A DNA stretch of 64,000 nucleotides from Heliocidaris tuberculata (lineage: Eukaryota > Echinodermata > Echinoidea > Camarodonta > Echinometridae), in the NCBI GenBank assembly GCA_025618425.1, contig CM046841.1, positions 8,967,154-9,031,153 of the forward strand, written 5' to 3'. The translations under genes and the position numbers were made by a program. The notes under the pieces were generated by a model. That model was not told the origin of the DNA and made no database searches. It worked only from the letters and a program-made list of their open reading frames with translations. Shown here piece after piece: positions 49,691-61,785 of the stretch (the stretch's first letter is position 1; each line of letters begins with the position of its first letter).

Positions 49691-50248
49691 AACCCAAGGA
49701 GAGAATCAATGTTATTGGAAAGTGAAAATTTAGAGAAGCACTTTACAAAAAGTTTCATTAAAATTGGTTAAAAAATGAGAGAGTTATGGAAGTTTGAAAG
49801 TCTCGTTTTACTTTCTATGGGGATCCTCAAATTGGCAAAATTGCTTCAAAATGGCTGATTTTGTGAACAACTCTCCATTTGTTTTGTACACAGATTTTCA
49901 GATTTTCCCCATTATCTTTCAAGGTGCAGTTAATCTCCTTCTGAGCTCAACATATATAATGGGAAAATGTATTTTACACCACATATGTCGAGTTCAGGAG
50001 GAGACAAGGAGCACCCTGAGAGATAATGGGGAAAATCTGAAAATCTGTGTACAAAACAAATGGAGAGTTGTTCACAAAATCAGCCATTTTGAAGCAATTT
50101 TGCCAATTTGAGGATCCCCATAGAAAGTAAAACGAGACTTTCCAAACTTCCATAACTCTCTCATTTTTTAACCAATTTTAATGAAACTTTTTGTAAAGTG
50201 CTTCTCTGAATTCTCACTTTCCAATAACATTGATTCTCTCCTTGGGTT
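49691..50248. mobile_element. Long fold-back element, ~235-bp arms
   Basis: The left arm starts AACCCAAGGAGAGAATCAAT and the right arm ends with its complement; the match is nearly perfect through GGATCCTCAAATTGGCAAAA and ACACAGATTTTCAGATTTTC. The loop is about 85 bases. Some phrases resemble the MITE at 32083-32663. Confidence 0.85.
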
Positions 50249-51087
50249 TCGGTTTCCTTTAATTACTTGCCTCTAGCTGGAACATTGTGTCACTGCACAT
50301 CAAACTTACATCTCGTTGTCTTTCATCGAAAATCAATTCTTACTAATTATTTTTATTGTAGCCTACGATTTAACCCAAATAATAAGGCTAGTTTGCACAC
50401 ATTTTACAATAACATTTATTTGTATGCAAAAAAAGTGAGCGACTGAACGTTAGTAAATGACTTTAGTTGTAACACCTTACTAATTGATAGCTTATATTTG
50501 AAAGAGCACACAAAGGTTGCCTTTCTCTCTCTCTCATAAATAAAATGGCTTCGATGATAGCAGAAATATAGGAGATATAAAGTTTGGAGAAAAAAAATGA
50601 TTAGGGAAATATCGAAAAGAATTATTGAATTTTGAAAATCAAGATAATCAATGATGAATGGAATATTCGATGATCAATTTGGCCTTGGTATAGTCATAGT
50701 GATAACACAAAGGAAAGCTATTTGTACAAAACAATTCGTCTCTTCGTCTCGAACAAATCTCTGGACATACACGTGCTAACATAATAATGGCTATGTACTT
50801 ACATCACCGTGCTTCACAGAACAATATTGCTTTGAAAATGGCATGTGAAAATCCATTTGTCTATGGCAGGTTTGGGTAATAAAACTTTAAAAATGTTAGG
50901 ATCACAAGCGAATATGCCGTGAGTTATTTAAAAAATGAAACACAAGACTTCAATGAAAAATGCCCCTCCTATTGAAAGGGTAGCTATAAGGTGTGGTGAA
51001 ATGTACTGCCTTGAGTGCTTTTCATACCATACTTTTGCATTTGATTACAAAGGGAGGTTCCCGTTACTTTAACTTTATGGAAATATC
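50249..51087. other. Non-coding stretch
   Basis: AT-rich; no gene or repeat family recognised. Confidence 0.6.
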
Positions 51088-51341
51088 CAGTGGCGTACCC
51101 AGGATTTTTTTTAAAGGGGGTGTCTTTTTACTCCAAAATTCTCTGACAAGCAAAAAAAAAAAAAGAAGAAGAAAGAAGAAAGAAATCAGCATTTTGGCGT
51201 CAAAAGTAAGCTTTTGCTTCATTTCTAAAGGGGGGTGTTTGAACTCCAAAGGGAGTGTTTTTGAACACCTTGAATACCTAAAACACCCCATTTTGCCAAA
51301 GGGGGATGTTTGAACACCCCCCCCCCCTCGGTACGCGCATG
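51088..51341. mobile_element. hAT-like MITE, CAGTGGCGTACC end
   Basis: Left end CAGTGGCGTACCCAGG; right end reads CATGCGCGTACCGAGG on the other strand; flanked by GAAATATC and GAAGTATC (7 of 8). Contains an A/AAG run and a C run. Confidence 0.65.
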
Positions 51342-51659
51342 GAAGTATCACATCGGTGTGTTCTTTAAAGAAACTGAAGATCTGTAAATTAGACAAAAAT
51401 CGCTGTTCATTGCGATTGCAGGTAATATTTAAGTATGAAATTTGCAAATTTCTTTGCACCCACAATATTGATAATATAAAGTTGACTATCCTCTTCTCTG
51501 TGATGGGGGCATTACTCTTGCGCTCCAAAAGATGCACATGATAACAATCTTCTCATAGAGGATTTTACTTTACATTTTAATGTTTCTTTCAGGTCATGTC
51601 GACATGTGCTTCTAACATCATAGATTTACAAAATCTGGCACAACTACGTTTTTACATTT

Positions 51660-52280
51660 CATTTTAAAGGGCAATCCAACCCTGGTAATATGATGATTTG
51701 TGTGAAAGCAGAAAAATAAGGGGGAAAAAGGTTTGTGAAAGTTTGAAAAATGAGATCACTAAATCTGTGGGAATCTCAAATTGGCAACTTGGTGAGTCGA
51801 TTCTGACATAATTATATACCAGTGGCGGTCAACTTTCCCGATTTTTGCGCCTCTAAAGCGCCCTTTTCCACGGGGCATGCACTCAAAATATGATGTAGAT
51901 AACATGTTGTTATAGATCCTCATGAAATGGCGCTAGCTTTGTTTATGATTTATTTGCCACAATACATGTAGGTCACAGAACAATGCTCTCTATTGTGTAA
52001 TTAGTTTCTAATTTGACCTATGACCTTTAATCGTTTTGAAAATGTTCCTGACTTGTAGAAGAAACTATCAGAGGCGGACCTGATTATTTTACCGAGGAAG
52101 GGGTAGCGCACAAAATTAATGTGTGAGACTCCCCTGCATGAACCCCCCATAAAAAAGTGTTCCAGCTTGCTTCGGGTAATGAATGTCATCTATTCTTACT
52201 CTCTCCGGAATGTTGCTAGTGGCTAAAGTAGTGACAGAAGCAGAATTTACCATCATCTTTCCCCGGGGAGCTTGAACGAA
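51660..52280. repeat. Fragments of TTAA and hAT element ends
   Basis: AAAGGGCAATCCAACCC at 51666 matches the nested MITE of MDC1 intron 1; CAGTGGCGGTCAAC at about 51834 and CAGAGGCGGACCTG at about 52071 look like hAT left ends. None has a partner end I can identify. Confidence 0.45.
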
Positions 52281-52289
52281 AGCTATAAT

Positions 52290-52610
52290 GAGCTATCTAT
52301 GTTTTTTAAAATGGGAAAATACCATAGGAGCAATTTTCCATGACAAGGATTGCCTATAACTAGAAGGAGTTTATAATTCTGGAACAAATATCACAGCTTT
52401 GTTTAGTCTCATGTACCTATACCTGTTTGCAGCTCGTTGTATTGCTTCTGATTTTTAGATTTAGTCAGTTTGACGTAATTTTGATGTTTCCAACACCTCG
52501 TAATACACACTCGTTCCTTTTCATATCATTAATCATTCAGAACAAATTCTAGGCAATTTATTTCACAATTCAATGTCATGACCAGTACAAAACATCTTTA
52601 CGTTCTGCAA
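52290..52610. repeat. Dispersed repeat R1, copy 4 (diverged)
   Basis: Keeps GACAAGGATTGC, CCAACACCTCGTAATACAC and ATGTCATGACCAGTAC in R1 order. Confidence 0.55.
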
Positions 52611-53160
52611 ACATTGCTTATTAAAGTACCACCTACCAAGGCTGTCCAAGCCACATCTTAATGTTGACTTTTGACAGGGTTATTCATTACGCTATTCAGG
52701 AAGGGCCTATTGTACCACGAACAGGTCGCATGTAGGCCTACATCTCATGTACATCATTCATACATACATTCATTATCACTGTACTACCATCATGGAAACA
52801 ATATTGTCATCCTTCTCTTGTTGATTTTTAAAAGTTGCTGTATGGTAGATCTTCTTCCTATTGAAACTGGAGGTAATGTTTTGTTTCAGTTAATATGGAG
52901 CTGTTCTTATTAGTTTATTTTAACATCCATTTCGTAACTACCGATTTTAGTTGTAGTGTCATGATTATACATAACGTTTTATTTTATTATTATTGTATTA
53001 TTATGCTTAGTACAATTAAACAAAATCAGAAATGAGCTTTAAGAAGTAATAAACCTGTCCTTAGATCCTACTGTCCTGTCAGAGTATTAACGAATGATAA
53101 ATTGTTTTATTTAAAAGAATTTATTGGCCCCTTTTTTTTTTTTTGGGGGGGGGGCCAATT
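52611..53160. other. Non-coding stretch
   Basis: AT-rich, with a T run and G run at about 53130-53155. Nothing else seen. Confidence 0.6.
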
Positions 53161-53169
53161 CAACGACTA

Positions 53170-53655
53170 TTGACATAAGCTACGTTCATACGGAACTTGT
53201 AGTTTCGAAACTTTAAGTTAACAAAACAACGGCTCACTAACAACGACGAGGGTTCACACGGGCCCGAAACAACGACGCTCGTTGTTCTGAAACTACAAGT
53301 TGAGCGTTAGTCATTTTAACATGAGCAGAGTGTCCATCGTTAAAAACGAGATTGCTAAACTTAAAGTTTATTCTGTCCACACGGTCCGTAACTACAAGGA
53401 GGACCACCCGCTGTTCGTGGTTTCGTCGTTAACCGCAAGCTCGCTTGTGGTTCTGGAACTACAAGTAAACTTGAAGTTTCAAAACTACGAGTCCGTTCTG
53501 GAACTACAAGTAAACTTGAAGTTTCAAAACTACGAGTCCGTTCTGGAACTACAAGTAAACTTGAAGTTTCAAAACTACGAGTCCGTTCATAACTTAAAGT
53601 TTTGAAACTATAAGCGAAACTTAAAGTTTAGCTCCCTTCGTGTGAACGTGACTAT
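53170..53655. mobile_element. Element with ACGTTCA...GAACTTGTAGTTTCG ends and a 45-bp repeat
   Basis: Left GTTCATACGGAACTTGTAGT and right CTCCCTTCGTGTGAACGT are roughly inverted; TTGTAGTT, AACTACAAG and AACTTAAAGTTT recur on both strands throughout. Probably a MITE grown by internal duplication. Confidence 0.55.
53451..53585. repeat. 45-bp tandem repeat, 3 identical copies
   Basis: Unit begins TTCTGGAACTACAAGTAAAC; three copies without a visible difference. Unit length divisible by three makes a periodic open frame that is not a gene. Confidence 0.95.
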
Positions 53656-54526
53656 AGTCATCAAGGACATGTGTATAGAGTAGAAGAGCGGTAAAGAAAT
53701 TAAAAAAAAAAAGATACAGATTTCTTTAAAATTCATTGATGTAAGTTTACTTAAAAATCTGTTAAACATGATTATGAAATCTTTCCCTTGCCTATTTCAT
53801 GTGGAGGAAACAGCGTTGAAAAGATTTCTCCCTCACCAATCTAACTCACTATTTTTGAGCTTATGATTTGATCGGAAAAGACATACGTGTGAAGGTGATC
53901 ATCTTTTTGTTTATAAACCAATCTTGGCGTTCCCAATACAATCTTGCTTCTATTGCTTCTATTTTCTGAAATATTTTCTGTACTTATTACTGTATTTATT
54001 ATATTGTACAATTATCTTCTTTCTTTTTTTTCAAAAGAGCAAGTCCATATTTCTCAATTTCTTATGAATCGCTAATAAGCCACTTCGTAATTATAATTTG
54101 TGTATGTGCAGATAAAGCTCATTTGCACCGAGTACAATCTTGACCTCTATACGCTGTCATTTTGTACGCACCACGTAGTGATTTACTTGTTAAACAAGTA
54201 GGGCGTTCACCACATCAAATGCGGGTGCGCGTACAAATTGGGGTCATTTCAGGAAATTCAGGGTTATTTCTACGTGGTTTGAATGAACGAGGGTATGAAC
54301 CCGAACTGATGAAATGCTTACGTACGATGAATTCTAAATTCATCAAACAAATTCCCACGTCAGAATTTCGCATTGAGCGATCTTTTATAACGTAAAGGTT
54401 GCCAACAATACTAAAATTATTTCTTAAAATCAATGTTCAACCATCGACCCGATAAAGATTACCAATCTAACCTGTCTAAAAACCTCTCTTAAGAAAACAC
54501 CGCCAAACCGACTCTAATCCAGGACC
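53656..54526. other. Non-coding stretch
   Basis: No gene recognised. CTGTCATTTTGTACGC at about 54157 recurs inverted at about 57970. Confidence 0.5.
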
Positions 54527-54665
54527 CCGTTTAATAAAACTTGTTATCAATAATAAGTTACAATAACTGTTATAAGCTACTGAAATCCTTGAATCTGATT
54601 GGATGAGAAAAAAATTGTCATATAAATGGGGCAGTTATTACTGATAACAAGTTTTATGAAATAGG
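54527..54665. mobile_element. MITE related to 4402-4578
   Basis: Starts GACCCCGTTTAATAAAACTT and ends AACAAGTTTTATGAAATAGG, inverted; CTGATTGGATGAGA in the middle is shared with 19615-19745. Confidence 0.75.
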
Positions 54666-55789
54666 ACCCTGATCGACTCTAAACTATTGGCCATTCGGGG
54701 TAAAAAAAATTTTTAAATTTTATTCGGTCTGCTGTCGGTGTCGTTGGTATATGACTTGGGGTAGTCAGTGAACTATGCTCAAAAGTTGTATTTGAAATAT
54801 ATGTAATACGATTAAATATCAATCTGAAGTGTAGACCGAGTGGTAGATTCTTTGCATTTTAACCCCCAAATCGCAATTTCTTATGCATTTTACCCAGGAA
54901 AATTTGCAATATTATTGACCACTGCCATCGAGCCGGTGAGGAGATCCGAATTTTAAGCTTTGATAAACGGTTCTCTATTCACTTCCTTCTCAAATGGAGC
55001 TCAACATGAGCGGAAAATCTTAAGAAATAATCAAGGAATTCAGCTTGGCAACCGAAAGTTAATATATTCCTCTCAAATGTGCAACCTTTGCTCATGCTAA
55101 TGGTTGCAATATACAAGAGGCTGATGAAAATTTACTTGATAGCGAGCGAAGCAACGAGAATTACATAAAATTTCGCATTTCAAACCTAAAAAACCCCCTG
55201 TATTTCTAATACATTTACCCTGCGGATTGGGGGCTTATAATCTTTAATAGTCGTAATTTTCTTCATTTTTTCCTCTTTTCTTTCTCTCTTTTCCGTTTGT
55301 GCGCCCCCTCCAAGTGCCCCCGGTCCCAGGGCACGTGCCCTCACAGCCCCCACAACTGGAAGTACATGTAATAATAAACTATACCAAGTAGTATATACTT
55401 TTAAAAAGACATTGTGGAGAATTTCGGTATCCCCTAATTATTTTAACTCCTTCAGAAAATACAGAAATTCAACAGGCTAGACAATTTTTAAAGACAATAA
55501 AGTAATTTTGATTGAATCTTTCCAATATGTTTTGTAGTTAGTTTTGTGTGATCAATTTCTAGTTTCATTCAAATTTCATATAGCTGGGCTTACATTTAAC
55601 TATATGACTTCGATACGCGGATACGCCTACCTGTCCTGATTTTTTTTCTTTTTAAAAAGCCATTACACACCCGCACAAACAAGTCTCCGCCCATTTTGTT
55701 TTGTTTTTGCGAGGTCACGCATTTTGAAACTTATGCAATTACTGTTGTTGCGCATGCGCTCTTAATGCCGTACTTTTCAGAAACATTAT
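54666..55789. other. Non-coding stretch, transposon-like C-rich patch
   Basis: At 55300-55350 GCCCCCGGTCCCAGGGCACG resembles the interior of the hAT-type element at 44196-45029. Otherwise nothing. Confidence 0.5.
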
Positions 55790-55954
55790 TATATAAACTG
55801 TGTCGCAGTATTATTTTTGAACTTTTGTTCGATGCGTGTTCGCTGCACACCATCTTGATGCAAGTTTCTCTGAGATACTGTATATGTTTCTGCATAAGCT
55901 TCTAAATCAATAGAGTATTCAACCGACTGCTCGATTTTTGTCCAACTGCCTGAA
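55790..55954 (+). promoter_or_regulatory. Possible promoter and first exon of a plus-strand gene
   Basis: TATATAAA at about 55790 is followed by sequence ending at a consensus donor CTGAA|GTAAGT (55954/55955). A matching acceptor and coding exon lie at 57221-57350. The TATA position and donor are visible; that they belong together is inference. Confidence 0.35.
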
Positions 55955-57220
55955 GTAAGTTTATGTGCATTATATGCTTGTGAGCTAGCATCACATTTTT
56001 TGCTAACCACTATTGAACTAATTTCCTACTATAACTTTGTGCAATGAGAGTCTTTTCCAAATATTCAACCCCTCATTTTTAGTGCTCAATTTGTAAATAT
56101 GATACAGTAAAATTAAACGGAAATACGAATGTTTTTATTTTAGTTTTCCTTTTCATCTAAAAGGCAAAAAGTGTCAAAGATTTTTTCTTTTTTAAAAATA
56201 CATAATGTATTGATTTTGAGAGGTTCTTTGATAATAAGGAGTATAGGCCCCATCTCACCATACAAAAATTATAATTTTATTTTGTATTTAAACCAATAGT
56301 AATAAATTGTTTAAAACTTTCTGATATCCTTCATCCATTTTGTACTATAAATAAATACGCTGCAGCCATCAAAGAATACTGCGTGAAGAGTGAGTGTTAT
56401 AACTATTAGACTACTAGAATTACATTCTATATGTTAGTAGAAAAGAACATTACATTCTAACTTTATGTATGACTTTTTGGCAAATGATATAAAAAGTTAG
56501 ATGTCATTACTGAGCATAAATTAGTCTCTTTTAGAAAATGTTAGTCTTTTTTTATATAGCGAGGTAGCAGCTACTTTTTCTCTTCTGCCATATTCTTTTC
56601 TTCTTCTTTTTTTTTTCTATTCATGTATACGTTTTGTTTTCATGTTCTTTTGTAAATAGTGATGTGTTTCAACAAGTTTGTTGTTAATGTCATGATTATT
56701 CATTTGTTAGTTATTTTTCTTTTGGGGTATTATTTAGAAAATGAAAAAGGTGTGGCAACGCTTCAAATATGGCTGTACCTCTGCATGTTATTACGTTATC
56801 CATATATTGTACATGTATTATAATCACATTGCGTTTTAGTTCTGTTATTGTTTACTTATATTTATTCTTATTTCTTTCATAATGATCACACTATGTAATG
56901 CCATGAATCATGCAGAAATACATGTAAATAAATGAATAAATAAATAAATAAATGCATTTAACAAACTAAAATGTTCAAAATTCTTGCTACATGTGTAATG
57001 CCATATACACATTAATTTGTGAATTTCAGGGGGATTTACTCTATTACTTATCATTTTAATGATTCCAAAACCTCGCAGTATACATCAATCAACCTTTCCT
57101 AGTTGCTTCATGACACCTTCTTTTATACAATGTAATCCCATGACCAGAACTCAACTTTTACCTTAAAATCCAATTATATGATTATTACCCTTGATTTATC
57201 ATATTTCGTCAGCAGATATT
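55955..57220. other. Non-coding stretch (possible intron 1 of a plus-strand gene)
   Basis: AT-rich. (AAAT)n at 56924-56955 may be a LINE 3' tail. An R1 fragment lies at 57036-57170. Confidence 0.4.
57036..57170. repeat. Dispersed repeat R1, copy 5 (partial)
   Basis: TTTTAATGATTCCAAAACCT, CAACCTTTCC and CCCATGACCAGAACTCAACT match the right half of R1. Confidence 0.65.
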
Positions 57221-57242
57221 TCATTAGAACTGGAACGTGACT

Positions 57243-57350
57243 ATGGAGTTGAGAGCCGACATGATCATTGCCTGCTTGGCTTTGGTGCTTATTCCATCGC
57301 TGTTTTATATCTTGGGTGGTTTCCTTGGGCTTCGAGGAGTCACCAAAAAG
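57243..57350 (+). CDS. Candidate first coding exon with a membrane segment, gene unknown
   Basis: An ATG 23 bases after an acceptor (ATTTCGTCAG at 57220) opens a 36-residue frame ending at a strong donor AAAAAG|GTAAGC, phase 0. The peptide starts MELRADMII; a hydrophobic run of about 20 residues follows (ACLALVLIPSLFYILGGFLG), then RGVTKK. This looks like a signal anchor or first transmembrane helix with basic residues after it. I do not recognise the family and found no sure downstream exon before the window ends. The base composition is richer in G and C than its surroundings, as expected of an exon. Confidence 0.45.
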
Positions 57351-57499
57351 GTAAGCGCTGAAATAAGAAACACACTCTAAAAAGTTGTGGAAATTTGGGG
57401 AAGAATACTCAATATGCATCAGGTATTTACCAAATATTGTTGTTTACACAGTGTAAACCATAACACTGAAAAATAAGCCAGATCGTAATTAGTATGGCT

Positions 57500-57920
57500 A
57501 GAGTGCCCAAGTCTGCGCACACGCGTAACTGCGCGATTCTGATAAAACAAAACACGCAACGAACACAAACTTTTCATATTTATTATAGCAATCGGTATTC
57601 ATGCAAAACACGAGTCAAAATGATGAAAAAAGGTCTTATTTCAGATATTTTATTCTCAAGCCTCAAAACTCCCGAACTGCGTGTAAAATGAATGAGTGCG
57701 CAGACATGGGCACCATTGTCTTTTTTAACGCTGAAATGACACGGCCGCCGTTTTTTGTGAAAATGGCATCGTTCTTGCTCTAATTTTGATGAGATTTTTT
57801 TGCAAACTTAGTCTTTAGAATATCAGGAATAATATAAAACTAAGCTTTAGAGGAATATTGGAGAAATTCTTGTTTATTTTCAGGTCAAATCTTAGGTGCG
57901 CAGACATAGGGCTCCCCATC
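57500..57920. mobile_element. MITE with GTGCCCAAGTCTGCGCAC-like ends
   Basis: Left GAGTGCCCAAGTCTGCGCAC, right GTGCGCAGACATAGGGCTC, inverted; an internal GTGCGCAGACATGGGCAC also occurs. No usable frame. Confidence 0.65.
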
Positions 57921-60663
57921 ATACATGTTTATGGTACAAATGACCCTGAAATGACCCTAATTTGTGCGTACAAAATGACAGCGTACAAAGGTAAATAAAT
58001 GACTTTTATCTGCACATAATAAGTGATCAAATTGTTATTACGAACTGACTTATTGGAATGAATATTGGTAGGAGAAAAGAAAATAGGTTGCAAGTATAAA
58101 ATTGGCTTTTAACATGAGTTACTACACAGAATATAGTTCGGATTATTTGATGGTAAATCCAGAGAGAGAGAGAAAGAAAAATACACGTGAGCAAGTACAG
58201 CCAGTGAAATAACAAATTACAGTTACAAGTATGGTTTGTTTCAAAGTAAAACACGGTATAGGTCAGGAAGTTAAATGATTCGTCTTGAAAAATATTTCAA
58301 AGTTTTTTTTTAAAAAACAAACATTCATCGAAAATAATCACCAAGGAAAGAAAATATCAGGCGAATAAACAATCTAATACTATTTTGAAATCAAGGTGGG
58401 GGTAGAATACACAATATGCATCAGGTATTTGCCAGATAGGCCTATTGTTGTTTACACAGTAAAATAATAATTAGTACTAAATAAGCCAATATATATATAT
58501 ATATGAAAGAGCCATTGTGACGTATGAACGGTTAGTGGGAGAGGTAATACAATGAGAGAATAATAAAAGAAGACGGGGGCAAATGGACACAGAGAGATAG
58601 GTATGAGCTGAGATTGCAGAAACGAAAAAGAGACGCGAAGTAAGAATCCGCACTAAATATATTATTAAAAAACACACATTATTAACTTGAATTATACAGT
58701 TAAACTACGTAAGGAAGCGGACTGCATTGCATCCTCTTAATTTTAGACCTAAACTCGAGGATTTTTGTAGGTCTCCTTAGTGAACGATTAGTTTGGCGTT
58801 GTGTCAAAAGATTTAGTCTTCCTACAAGTAGAGGTCATTCACTATCGGGATAATATTGGCGTGATATTGAACTTTTCGAACACCACTCCTCGGCGGTTTA
58901 TTTTGAATGTCAAGTTCCTTGATAGTTTTCCAAACAGAATAAGCTGAAGATGAAAAGGGTGAAAGGTCCTTCGTGGCGCCGTAAACGATTTAAGTCATTG
59001 AGACTATAATACTGGGCCTTCTTTGATGTTTCTAAGTTTCGCGGCCCCAGGTTACTTTGCACATCACCGCAACAAAATAATACTGTAATAGATATTTGAA
59101 AAATTGCGTCAGCAGCGTAGCATCTGATCAGGGTTTAAAAGCATAGTTTACGTTGAAGGAATTTACGGTCACGAAAGTGCCTGTAACTCGTTGTCTACTA
59201 TAAGAAATTATAACCAAAACTAAGAAACTCCTATTTTGCACATATTTTAGTGTAGGCATATCGGGCTTTTTGGCCATAATAACTCCGGCGCCACATATCT
59301 TGATGATTTCGAAGACGTAGCGTCTGAGTGATCACAATTAGAATCATTTTACTTCTACTCATCAAATCAGTGACTTTATAACATTTTTATATGTGGGATC
59401 GCACTTTACTGGAAAATGGGCACCTAAAGGTTTTGTCTGAATTTAGAGGCCCGGAAATCCTACTGTATACTAAGTATATAAAAATTAGGTATGATTCAAT
59501 CAAATAAGAAAGAAAAATAGCCTGAGAGAGAGCCATTTTTTTTTAATGGTCTCAATAGGCTTAAGGGTCCAAATCTTAGGTGGCCCCATATCCAGAATTA
59601 TTCAGCTTAAAAAACTCTACCTACCTCCAAAATGTCACCTTAATCGTGTTCACTTTATCCATCAAAGCGTTTCTAACATTGACTGTTTGAACATGACCGG
59701 CTCTCCACAGCTTGTGAATACAACAACACAAAAACACAAAATCCAAAGATATGCCACCACCACAATTTCCTTTTAAGGAAATAACTATCCAGGCGAATCA
59801 CTTTTGTTATTGAAATAGAGTATAATCAGTGCGTTTAGAAAACAATAAAAACTCGCAAGTCCTCAGAAAATAGTGAATTTTGAGAGATCTGTTAACTGCC
59901 GGCTACCTGTCAGGCGCACGAGAAACATGATTATGAAATATGCATCTTCCCTTTTTACCAAATATTGGGTAAAGTTTTATTCAATTGTTGTTTTTTTTTG
60001 GAGTGCAGAGAAAGATGCGTATGACACATGCCTTGGATAACGATAAACATGATAAAGACATGGAATCAGAAGAGAGAGAGAGCTAAAAGAGGAAAGAGAG
60101 AAAGAAAGAATGAAAGAAGGTGATGGGGAAGATCAGGGCTTGGATGACATTATGGCGATTAAATATGTGTGTAATCTGTAGCGTGTCTCGTTAACATCGC
60201 CCTATATTTTTTAAATCTAATACTGGTCAATTATTTGAATATTGCCAAATGAATAATGATATATAATTATAATAAAAAGAAAACGGAAAACATATCATTA
60301 GAATTACTTATAGTGAGACTGTAAAAAAAAAAAAAAAAATAGCCATGTACAGTTAGATTATTTTGAAATCGATATAATGCAGGGTTTGGAGCTTGTATAA
60401 GTATGATAACATCATCGTAAGAATCAAAAATATTAATTTGGTCTCTTCAGTATGAAAATCAAATAACGGAATATTCTCCTTTATCCACAAAACAGAGCAT
60501 AGATCCATGACAATTCAATATACCCCCTGTACTTTCACTAAAGTAGTTCAGCCTTTTGTATATAGTTCACCTATTTCAAATAAATCCTCTAAATTTCTGA
60601 ATCGATGAAGAAAAACAAACAAATGTAAAAAGGAGCAGTGAGCGGTTTAGCTTTGGAATTTAA
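57921..60663. other. Non-coding stretch
   Basis: A direct repeat AATATGCATCAGGTATTT is shared by about 57410 and 58415, a TATATATATATATATA run lies at about 58488, and an AGAGAGAGAG run at about 60070. No gene recognised. Confidence 0.55.
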
Positions 60664-61533
60664 AGGGGAATTAACCTTAAAAATTTTTTTTTTTTTTTTT
60701 TTAAAGAAATATATATGTACATATACGTAATTTTGCATTGAAATATACAAGGTGGGTATAAAATCAAGAATTTCTCAGCAGAATTTATCATCTGCTAGCG
60801 ATACCTGGGGGCTGCCATTTTCTTGATGTTTACATAAAGATATTTTTAATCCGAATGCGAAATTGTCTTTCTTCCTGATACAAAATCCCATTTGAGATTT
60901 AAAATATCTAACAGATATATACATATATTCTAAAAAAGAAAATGTGTTATATATTTCTTTGAAAATTAATATTTTACTAAATATAAATCTATTTTCTAGA
61001 TACTATGACGTACGCGACGGAGCAAATTGATTCAAATTTATTGGTGATAACTTTCCCCAGCGTCAATAGTGACAAAATATGCATTCACCTGCCTGGAGAT
61101 AATGGCTTCAGTAGTCAGAATGCGCGTTGTATAAATTATGTTTTGCTCTGCCAGGCAAGCCCAAGAAATCGATTTCCAATTAGCAAAACCAGATAATTTA
61201 AAAAGAAATCTAGAAATTCAAATTTTATAATATAATACACCTGTTATGTATTTTCCATCGTCTAGGGGAATTTTTTGTAATGAAGAAAAATTTAGCTCTA
61301 GGATTAAAAATATCTTCCTGACCGGAACGGTTCCCAATGATTCATGTACAACTCCGAATCATCAAGAAAACGGCAGCCCCCATGTAAAGTGCTAGCAGAT
61401 GATAACGTGTGCTAGAATGTCTTGATTTAAACCCTTTTCTGATATTTTATTTCTAAAGTGATACAGGCCAATGATAAAGAATATGCTACACCTTTGAACA
61501 TAAGTACATTTATATTCTAGGATTAATTCTCCT
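60664..61533. mobile_element. TTAA-flanked element, AGGGGAATTAACC ends
   Basis: 870 bases between TTAA duplications; ends AGGGGAATTAACC and GGATTAATTCTCCT. A second inverted pair inside (CATCTGCTAGC...GGGGGCTGCC at about 60790-60818 and its complement at about 61370-61402) makes it a double fold-back. An internal 63-codon frame is not credible. Confidence 0.75.
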
Positions 61534-61785
61534 TTAAGATCTACTGTGAGTCTCGATCTGCATGTCAAAAAACAAAGAAATTCTGATTTTTTTTTTAATT
61601 ACTGACACCCCACAAACATGCAAATATTGTTTCACTCGTCCAATCCATCCAAAAAAGGACACTGGTGTGCAATTTACATTCACTTACACTGTGAAAAGAG
61701 TAATTCTACAAGCCTGGCGCCCTATCTCCCCTAATGCATTAGTCTTGTAATTGTGTGAACCAACCCCATTTTTTCTCACTCTAAT

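Noticed and set aside
53300..53605. 101-residue frame with a 15-residue tandem repeat
   Set aside because: Arises from three exact 45-base repeats inside a MITE-like element; no start context or splice support.
57494..57783. Overlapping plus-strand frames after the candidate 57243 exon
   Set aside because: They lie in a MITE with GTCTGCGCAC ends and have no acceptor in phase with the exon.
61005..61196. 63-residue plus-strand frame after a TTTTCTAG acceptor-like site
   Set aside because: Lies wholly inside the TTAA-flanked element 60664-61533.
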